Notes under the pieces: model-generated
What the model was told of the DNA's origin: nothing
What the model saw: the letters and a program-made list of their open reading frames with translations, nothing else
Databases searched by the model: none
Made by a program: the position numbers and the translations under genes
Part shown: piece by piece, positions 56,050 to 64,000 of the stretch
Numbering within the stretch: the stretch's first letter is position 1
Layout: the number at the start of each line of letters is the position of its first letter
NCBI GenBank assembly: GCA_013433145.1
Contig: CM024168.1
Location: 13,198,868-13,262,867 of the forward strand
Direction of reading: 5' to 3'
From: Ascaris suum
Lineage: Eukaryota; Nematoda; Chromadorea; Rhabditida; Ascarididae
Length of the DNA: 64,000 nt

Positions 56050-56553
56050 AAAGGAAGCCAAAATAACACATGCTGCTTGCTGCATCGATTGATAAAGAAT
56101 GAAAGGGCTGCACAATATAGCTCGCAGGTTTGAACGTAACGAATCGAACATTCCTTTCTCGTATCCTTTTTAAGCAAACAGTAGCAAGTTTAATTTGCAT
56201 GATCCACGTGACTTAATCCTATCAGACAGTAAGTTTATGAAGAAATCTGCATCAATGGATGACGGCGGAAGACGGAGAAGGTGAGAAAGCGGGACTGGAT
56301 CGATGGGAATCGCCCAGATTTTGGTAATATTGTCATTTCTATACTGTAGAAGGGAGGGTAGATTATTGTCGGCCGAGTTGCCCGGCACGTATCGTTCGTC
56401 TACGCCGTTGCGCTCGCCAGTGATCCACCTCGTTGCCCCCCATAGCCTCTTGTCCAGCAGGTCAGGTACCACGGCGTAATATTGCAGTTGGTGAAGATGC
56501 CCCACAGTAGTCATCAACTGACTCCAGATGATGAGTCCTAACGTTGCTCTTAG
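56050..56553 (-). CDS. Candidate minus-strand exons, unclassified
   Basis: A 131-codon frame with GC-richer codons than its surroundings covers 56553-56208, containing VVPDLLDKRLWGATRWITGE and SHLLRLPPSSIDADFFINLL. A 42-base intron (56207-56166) would join it in phase to an exon from 56165 encoding YEKGMFDSLRSNLRAILCSP and a hydrophobic stretch. The acceptor at 56554-56556 is ordinary and the donor (CAC/GTGGAT) weak. Downstream, a perfect donor (GAA/GTAAGT at 55955) marks another possible exon. Family not recognised. Confidence 0.27.
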
Positions 56554-58282
56554 CTGTGCTTCCAAAATCAGTAGTCCAGTTTATATAATGATCGCTGCTC
56601 GACTGCCATTAGCATCCATCTATTGTCAATGCAATGGTCTGTATATCGCCTTGAATTCAAGCGTTGTCTGGAATTGCGTATTTGCCTTTCATATTGTTGC
56701 ACCTTCCTCACAAACTTGCTATCACAGTGGCGTATAGAAAAACGTCAAGAAACTCGAAATCAAAATCCCATTTATTCCTGAATCGTTTTTCGATCATCAA
56801 TATTTCTTCCTTACTTTATTAACGAGACCTTTCGTCTCACTTATTTCATTATGTCTGTCTGACTATTCGACTTCAAAATGGTCGTTGCCATTGAAATTAA
56901 ATAATTCGTTCGTTGATAGGTGCGCAGTTTTATGATTCAGCCCACTTGTATATATGGAACTGTTATGATATTCATTCAAATAATAAATTTTTTCTTAGCA
57001 TATTCGAAGTAATCACCACGAAAGCTCTCATTAACTCTCAAAAACATTAATGCAGCAATTAATAACTGCTACTTCGAACAACAACTACCTAATAAACCAC
57101 GTTTATGTTCACCGTAACGGAGTAATTTTGATTATAATGCAACTTCTTGAGAGAAATATTGATGAAGTTAACTTTTAAAATAATGCCCTCTTCATAAATA
57201 CAGCACTAATTTCGCATCTAAATAATTTATTATTTTCTTTTTATATATAATTTGGACCCTGGAGCAGCTTTAATGCCGTGTTGCTGAAATTGGGCATATC
57301 ATTTAAAAAATCCCATTAAGCCAGAGAAAAATCCATGTGGCCATCTTATCCAATATAATTCCTCAGAAACGAAGCTTTTTCAACTACCAAAGCCCTAAGG
57401 GCAATGCGACAGGTGCTTGAAATCTTTTAATTCTTAGATGAAGCAAGCAGTTTATCGCGCATGAAACATCTCGAGATCCAATCAAGAAAAACCCTTTCAT
57501 GATGCAGTGAGTGAGAATCCGATTTAAGTGCGTATTTTAAGTTTCTCTTTTAGCGTTTTGGAGCTCATTAAAAAAGCAAGCGATTAAAACAATGCAACAA
57601 ATAATTATTCGCGTATTGTTCAAATATTCTTTTGTTTTTTTTTATATGAGGGTTACAAAAAGTACATTTTTATTATTCCATATAGCACACGTTTTTACCG
57701 GAAAACATTTTTCTCGAGTTTTTATGCAACAATTTCTTTGAGTACCATTTAAATGTTGTTACATTCAACAAAGAGTGTCGCATCACACCTATACTGATGG
57801 TTTTTTGGGATAATTTGAACACAAGTACGATTAAATAAGACGGTCTCTCAATCTTTAAGCTCTCAGCTGATAATGAGGAATTTTTAAAAGCCGATCTTTT
57901 CAGAAATATATCAAATGCATAAAAAGAAATATAGCTTTCACGTGAAACGCCTTGATTTTTCGGCATCTGGTGGAGCAAAGCTGATAAACCATCAACTGCT
58001 GTGGTGACCTCAATGCTCCCTAATTTCGGTCTTGATCGTCCCGAACACTTAAAATCATCCCTAATAACCTCTCTAATTTTATTTGTGACCCTTATGGGGG
58101 TGGAACAGCATTCTATTAACAAGCATTATTGTGCTGGTACCACAAGTGTCTATCAACGATAATTTCCGTGCAAGTGATCACTCGCACAGCTTTTTCGTTT
58201 AGTAGCAAATAGTCGGAAATTTCCTCGCATGACTAATGTAAGCTTCGAAGCGACAAACAATCTCCGACCAACGCTATTTCAG

Positions 58283-58415
58283 TGCAGCTGGTTTGAGGTA
58301 TACGGATCGATGTGACAATGAGTTGCTGCGGTTTCTTAAGAAAGGCTCACAAGAAAGACCGAAAATTTTTAATTACTTGCAGAGGCCGATTGCAGAAAAA
58401 CTCTTTTTTGAATAA
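58283..58415 (+). CDS. Candidate terminal exon; stop overlaps AATAAA
   Basis: Strong acceptor (ACGCTATTTCAG) followed by 43 codons in phase 2, reading GLRYTDRCDNELLRFLKKGS and KIFNYLQRPIAEKLFFE, then TAA at 58413-58415. The stop lies inside GAATAAAG, so the poly(A) hexamer at 58412-58417 would overlap it and the 3' UTR would be very short. Upstream exons not identified. Confidence 0.33.
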
Positions 58416-59052
58416 AGTGTTATAAGCTTTTGTGACAGCGATACTTCTAAGACAATGTATGATTGATCTCACTTGATTAGCCTTTCCCAAGTGATACGTT
58501 TTAAAAAAATTAAGAACGCGTTTGTTTTGTCCGAGTAGTGAAGAGGCGTTCTATAGTTCTGTTCACGACATCGGGAGCTAAGACAAGAAAAACCGGATAA
58601 TAACGATCGATGATTCCATTAAATCAAGTATGTTAGGCAAGATTTTTTCTGTGATTAAGGACAGTGATTGCTTTTAGAATTTCGATTGAAACATAGTGTT
58701 CATTTATTTTTTGTACCACTTAGTAGCGCTATTATCATATAAGCCATTCAGAAACTAAAGTTCGATAAAACGCATCCTACCGCTAACAAATTACATCTTC
58801 GTTTTTTAAGCAGCAGATCGCTTTCGCAATTTCTGAACCTAGCCGTAATTCCGGAAAATCATCTGTGTAAGAATGTCACTAAAAGTCTTCTGGAAATGGC
58901 CAAAAAACTGTGAATCTACAACCCTCATGCCGTCGGTTTGTCAGGCATTTGAATACGTAGCCAAAGACGCCATGATATAGTATTTTTTTCCTCGTAAGCT
59001 TATAAATTCATCTCAGAATAGTTCTTTCCTCACGCTTTTCATTAAATTACAG

Positions 59053-59172
59053 TTTCTATCTTCTACGAACGAATGGATTAGTCATCTGAAGAAAAAGGTT
59101 CAAATAGTGATGTTAACTGCACAGACTGCCCGAGAGCTTTGGCATGTTTTGAACAATAAGAACCCGTTTAAG
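59053..59172 (+). CDS. Candidate internal exon
   Basis: Acceptor AAATTACAG, 40 open codons in phase 0 (STNEWISHLKKKVQIVMLTA, then RELWHVLNNKNPFK) and a near-perfect donor AAG/GTAAGA. Protein-like, with a helical middle. A 64-codon frame with a hydrophobic helix at 59498-59692 (MIDNPTMHIMGLYLGITCLL) follows but has a stop just before its ATG, so the two cannot be joined simply. Confidence 0.38.
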
Positions 59173-60131
59173 GTAAGAAATATTGCATCATCATAGGGTA
59201 ATGTGGTATCGTAGGGTACTCCACATTTCACTTTCGTTTGCTAGGGAAACATCTTCATATATTCATGTGGCAGTCGAAGAAATTGCGGCTAGTTATTTCT
59301 TATGAAATTTAAGCCTCCGTCACGAATGCTTTTTAGAAACTAGATGAAAACTGCTCTGTCAGCTTCTAACGGAATTCGTGATTTGGGAACCAAAACCTGT
59401 CCTGACCTTTAGCGGTGCATGCACTGCTTAGAAACTTCTGCAAAAGGCTCTAGAAGGTCGAACTGCATTCTAGAAGCTTTAAAATATAATCTGGAACATG
59501 ATTGACAACCCAACAATGCACATTATGGGCCTTTACTTGGGCATTACGTGCCTGTTAGGTAGCCTTTTCTTTCTGATTCGCGACAAATTCGCTAATTACT
59601 TTAGTCTCCACTTTCACAAGCAAGTGGAGAAGCACAACAAAGGAGCTATCCCGCTATCCCCTTTAGTGACTAAAATTCATCGCACCAAGTGATTTCATTA
59701 ACTGCTAACAGATAATGGAAAGTACACACTAATGCATCTGCTTTTTAAGCCGATCCAAAAGCCCATACTGCCGCGATCGCTGTGAAATTAAAAACCGACT
59801 TTAAAAGCCGAAAAACGCATGCAAGTTCCAGGGCACTTTTTAATGAGTAGACTCCTGATAAAACTGACTAATTAGTACGGATGATGATATAGGGCGTCGA
59901 CTCGTAGTGTGCAATGTGTCCAGCGGATGCCGTAGCTGTAACTTTGGCAGCGGACAGACACAATCACAGACATACACTCACATCAGCAACGAAGGCACCA
60001 CATAACATAAGCACGTTTGCAAACGGGCAGATGTTTTGCAAATAAAAACATGACAAATGTGTTCATTTAAGCTGAGCTAAGTTTGCTTGGTGCTTTCTTT
60101 TTTTCAGTGATAATATATGAGCAAATGCCCA

Positions 60132-60421
60132 TTACATTTTTTCCTCCGAACATATTGAACATTTCATTTTTTTGATTTTTTTTGTAAAGCTGTAGCGTAA
60201 CTTCCGGCAACTGTAACGTTTGGAAACCTGTTTCGCATACGCAATGCAAGTTCATCCATCACATACACACTACAACATACCTTATTGAATTCCACTGAAA
60301 CATGCTTGCCGAAGAAGTACAGAAACATTTTCGAGATGGGTTGATGTGCAAAACCAGGTAGACATTTGCTGTTGGATAACAGGTGCTTTGCAAATCTTAA
60401 ACAGCAGTCTCGCAATTCGCT
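60132..60421 (-). CDS. Two-exon 3' end, Cys/Lys-rich tail, 53-bp intron
   Basis: Minus-strand exons 60421-60281 (47 codons, SELRDCCLRFAKHLLSNSKC then GFAHQPISKMFLYFFGKH) and 60227-60132 (31 codons plus TAA), split by a 53-base intron with donor AAG/GTATGT and acceptor GAAACAG, phase 0. The tail is basic and ends MKCSICSEEKM, holding a C-x-x-C pair. A second frame of the first exon (RAIERIARLLFKICKAPVIQ) is also open from a better acceptor (TTTCTACAG), so the first exon is uncertain. Lies downstream of the ShKT gene on the same strand. Family not recognised. Confidence 0.3.
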
Positions 60422-61092
60422 CTATTGCTCTTCTGTAGAAACAGTTCGGTGATGAAGCTATTATGTACGTGAACTAATATTTCGCTAGAACGACGAAGCA
60501 TTATTTCATTTCATTTGAGCAGAGGATATAGAGCGGAGAGGGAGAAAGATGTAAGAGGAGAAAGGCAGAGGCAGAAGAGAATGAGGGAAGCAGGAAGAAG
60601 CGCACCGGCCGTTTTTGTTTCCTGTGAAAAGTGTCATGCGAATTTGGATTTGCTGTTGGAAAACTCCAAAAACTTTCCATTCGAGAATTCAAATTGATTT
60701 CCCACTTGTGATGTGCGAAGAATGCTGCCAAACTCTTCATTACAAAAATTTGCATACATCTTGCCATTAATATCCCTTCCTAGCTGTTTTATTTCATAAG
60801 TGGTTGTAAATATTAATGAGTTGAGCAATAAAATGAACCCTTGCAACTTAATGCAAACGTTTGCCAAACATTCAAAACATTGTAGAATAGTGATATCGAA
60901 TTGAATACTACTGACTCATGTGTTGCATTGAGCGAAAACAATTGGAAATCGACTATGCAGAATATTGGCATAATCGAAAAACTTGATACGACGTATTCGT
61001 GATTAGAAAATCATTCTCCATTGGCACAAAAACTCGAGCCACAATTCTAGTCTATTGCGAGAGCACCGCAAAGGATCAGATAATCTCATTTC

Positions 61093-63818
61093 TCATGCAG
61101 CGCCAATGGGAATCTCATCGACAGTGGGTAAGAAAAGTTGCTTCGCTTTCCGTGTAACCACTAATTTACCACTACCAATACGACATTTCGGTTTCAGTTG
61201 TGTCTGAGTAAAACATGAACCACATGATTCTCGACAGTTCTCCAACATCCATGCGCTCTTCTCACATTCACCTCTTGAAGCCCATTCTTCGCATCTCCGA
61301 TGATAGTTTTTACACGCTGAAAATATACACATTGCAATTTTATCGAAAATTACCTTCTAACTATTTCATTTTTTTCCCGTTAGTTTTCATAGGATGCAAA
61401 CGATTTAACGGCTGAAGATGATTGTCTTTCATGAAAGCAATTTGCTCATACGTATTCCTTAAAGTAATGGAAGCAGGTTTCAGTGAAAATGATGTAAACT
61501 GTAAGGTGCACAAATATACGTTTACTTTAATAAGTCATCAAGCTAATATCAACGGAAAATTGCAAAGCACTGGTAGAAGCTGGTCAATAGTGGCGAAAAA
61601 GTTTGAGATAAATATTCAAGCACAAAATTTGTTGAAGCAATTTGATCGGTTCACTGCATCAACGACTGTTATTAAAATCTAATCAAGTAGGTAAATTTCG
61701 TTGGTCCGACAACAAATTGCGTAATTGCGAAGAAGGCGAAGACCGTTGGATAGGTCACCTTGCAAAAGCGCCAGTAATATGCAAATTTATGATCTAAGCA
61801 ATTTGTCAGTAATATATGATAAGAAATTTCCAAAACCACTGATATCACAGAGAGGACCTTCAGTCAACTTATGGCAATTCACATCAATTAGAAGGTTACT
61901 TGAATTAAATCTAGTCATCCTATTCTATAATCGGTAGCTGTCGCCACGTAGATCCCTCATTAGTAATCTTATTATAAACTATAAAGCACGATCCCTTTAT
62001 GGAGTATGCGGACTCGCGTTTATAAAGCATGGACAAGTCTGCGATCAGCAATGCTTATCTGAAGAGGTGGTAAAGGGAGATGACGAAGCAGGTACTTCAC
62101 AGATAAGAGTTCGATTCATTCAAACCTCCTCACTAAAATACACAACTCGAAACTATTAAGCCGCTCTGAAACGTTTGGCCACTGAAGAGCAAGGAGCAAA
62201 TGATCCAAAAACAAAAGTCGCAAAAGCTGCAAAAGACGTAGCTAAAAATTGTGCTGAAACTATATCAAGCATTAAATGACAACTTACTTCCATAGAAGTA
62301 ATCTCTTGGAATGCAGAGTCCACAGCTGACTCGACAGTAGCATGACATGTATGTGGCATTTGTTGTGCATTGCCCCTGTAGACCCCAAAGAGGGCAACAA
62401 ATATTCTCGTTATAGCAGCCAGGTGACGCGCACTTCTCTAAATATGCGGGTGCAGGTGATGTTGTTGTTGGAGGTTCTGAAATCGGTGCTCGAACTGTGA
62501 ACTGAAGTTACTCTCCTTATTTCAACTTCTGAATCCAAAATGCTCATTGAACTTATTGCAACAAGGAAAATGTGGAAGTTTCTGCTTTGAATAAAATCAA
62601 TGATTGAATAATATTCAGGTACATAAAGCGATGAATTGTCTTGGCGGATGTCGCCTCATGTTTTTATGCAATCATCTTACTTTGCAATTAATTGCTATCA
62701 ACTCTTTGTGGAGGTGGGGTATATCGCTGCAACACATACATATGGATATACTTTAACTTACGCATTAATTTCTGATCATTCATATTCATTTCTCGTGATT
62801 TGCACCACTTTACGGCATATCTCCTAATATTTTTCTAAACTCACATCCAACTGCGTCATTTTGAGTTGTCCTGATAGCGCAGCAGTGTATCACAGTGGGC
62901 TACAGCCAATGTGAGTATGGCCAGCTCCTCAGCAGTTAATCAGCACCTTTTATTCTTTCCACTGCTATACGACGAGGACTCTGATACTAAAGTTACGGAA
63001 TGAACCTCCGATATGGCCCGGTCTTGGGATTTTTCCTTTGAGGGGAGGCATTATTTATATGGAAATTTTTGTATGCAAATTTTAGACTGCGAAAATGTTT
63101 CTTTCTTAGCGGTTCATTTCATTAAATGGCGTCTTAAGGAACACAACATTGGCTAACGTTTTCCCCCGTTGCAAATTTGAGCACGAGTGGCGGCACATCT
63201 TGCACAACTTTTGCGGCAGTTTTCCGCCATCCACAATGGATTCTTCGAGCATTCACCCGATCGAGACCACTGTATACATTTACGATGGAAGTCGGCGCAT
63301 TCTGAAACCTTTTTTTTGCAAGAAAGTAGTTTATTTATTTCATTGATGGAACTCAAAGATTCGCAGAGTGTCGCGGACAGAAAACGATCGCTTAGCAAAA
63401 TGGAAGGGATGATATTCTCTATGGAAGAGGTTGTCAGCAAACTCAAAAAGCGCTCTTTGAAAGGAGACCGTTAGACCTTTGCAAACGACAGCTTGTATTT
63501 TGTATGCATTTCTTGCTTAAGTTTGAAAATGCATATCAACACTTATGCACTGATGATATTGGAGAATGGAAGCACTCCAAAAGAATTCCGGCAAATATCT
63601 ATGAAAATGGCACAGATTAACATACCGAGAGCAATATTGAATGTTGGCCTGCATATATGGCAGGATGCTTTGCACCATAAATTCATATAGGATTTATTAC
63701 GGGTACATTCTCCCCTAGCTGCCCACGTAGAACAGCATTCATGCTCGTTGTAGCAGTTGTTCAACACGGGAATTATGCGATTTGTCACAACTGGTGAGCG
63801 AGTTGACGGGAAAGTGAT
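61093..63818 (-). CDS. Secreted ShKT-domain protein, 3' part; tyrosinase-like tail possible
   Basis: Four minus-strand exons each carry one ShKT domain (six-Cys fold named after a sea-anemone toxin; in nematodes it is common in secreted enzymes and cuticle or immune proteins): 63818-63626 (CYNEHECCSTWAARGEC, CKASCHIC), 63301-63153 (CIQWSRSGECSKN, CRKSCARC), 62476-62288 (CYNENICCPLWGLQGQC, CRVSCGLC) and 61316-61093 (CEEWASRGECEKS, CRESCGSC). Joins between domains are phase 1. Domain 2 as read ends in TAG at 63153-63155; domain 4 ends in TGA at 61093-61095 after a 35-residue tail. So either two alternative 3' ends exist, or a donor in domain 2 (GTTAGC or GTGCTC, both phase 1) links all four. 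The CC-type ShKT resembles nematode tyrosinase-like proteins, whose copper domain would lie beyond 64000. A Thr/Pro spacer (EPPTTTSPAPAY) precedes domain 3. Confidence 0.72.
61317..62287. other. Intron of the ShKT gene
   Basis: Nearly 1 kb between the third and fourth ShKT exons. An 86-codon + frame at 61422-61682 lies here without splice or promoter support. Nothing else recognised. Confidence 0.5.
62477..63152. other. Gap between ShKT exon pairs
   Basis: About 680 bases between the TAG ending domain 2 and the exon of domain 3. No signal-peptide exon or tyrosinase-type sequence was found on the - strand, which argues against a separate full-length gene starting here. An alternative acceptor for the domain 3 exon lies at 62501 (TAACTTCAG, phase 0). 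Confidence 0.45.
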
Positions 63819-64000
63819 CTGAAATTTTTGCTTGATGAGAACGTAATTTTTATGCTTTGAAACGTCTAAGTTGAGTGAGTGGAAAAATCAAAGAGCTGTT
63901 AAAGCAGTACGATGCTGTCAATGCTGCACTGCCGAAAAAAAATTATTTCGCTTTGAAGTATTTCTTTACCAGTGAGTAAATTGCTTGCCACAATTTGCTC
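63819..64000. other. Edge of window, upstream intron of the ShKT gene
   Basis: AT-rich sequence upstream of the acceptor AAAAATTTCAG at 63819-63829. No exon seen before the window ends. Confidence 0.5.

Noticed and set aside
57673..58122. 149-codon minus-strand frame
   Set aside because: AT-rich, no recognisable domain and no start or splice context; a frame of this length can occur by chance in 64 kb of such DNA.

Overview
The window is nuclear DNA of a nematode, most likely a parasitic species with fairly large introns; a strongylid is my guess. The evidence is a dystrobrevin gene with worm-like protein sequence, an array of ShKT six-cysteine domains of the kind that is abundant in nematodes, U-rich TTTCAG/TTGCAG splice acceptors, very small introns (43-53 bp) beside kilobase ones, and AT-rich intergenic DNA. 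No prokaryotic or organellar feature was seen. Exon calls were made by eye from splice sites, reading phase and protein character, and nothing was searched against a database.

Layout. 1-8 kb: 3' half of a dystrobrevin gene (+), entered mid-gene. 7.1-9.0 kb: a candidate gene on the - strand whose exons run antisense through the 3' end of dystrobrevin. 14-27.7 kb: a multi-exon + gene for a predicted secreted protein with galectin-like stretches. 27.9-35.4 kb: a phase-consistent chain of + exons of unrecognised family, which may be a second gene or a continuation of the first. 39.4-40.6 kb: a compact three-exon - gene for a 175-residue protein with a membrane segment. 41-51 kb: mostly non-coding, with a G20 tract, a 210-bp direct repeat, the 3' end of a small basic-protein gene (-) and a long AT microsatellite. 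51.5-60 kb: scattered candidate exons on both strands. 60.1-60.4 kb: a short two-exon 3' end (-). 61.1-63.8 kb: 3' part of a ShKT-domain gene (-), very probably secreted, whose N-terminal part lies beyond the right edge.

The only confident functional links are dystrobrevin (dystrophin-associated complex at muscle and synaptic membranes) and the secreted ShKT protein (a domain arrangement seen in nematode tyrosinase-like and astacin proteins). Genes are sparse. Long stretches are introns or intergenic sequence with simple repeats and old repeat remnants. I found no defence locus, CRISPR array, rRNA or convincing tRNA, and no complete mobile element. The points most worth checking are the antisense gene at the dystrobrevin 3' end, the alternative ends of the ShKT gene, and whether the galectin-like gene and the exon chain after it are one gene.
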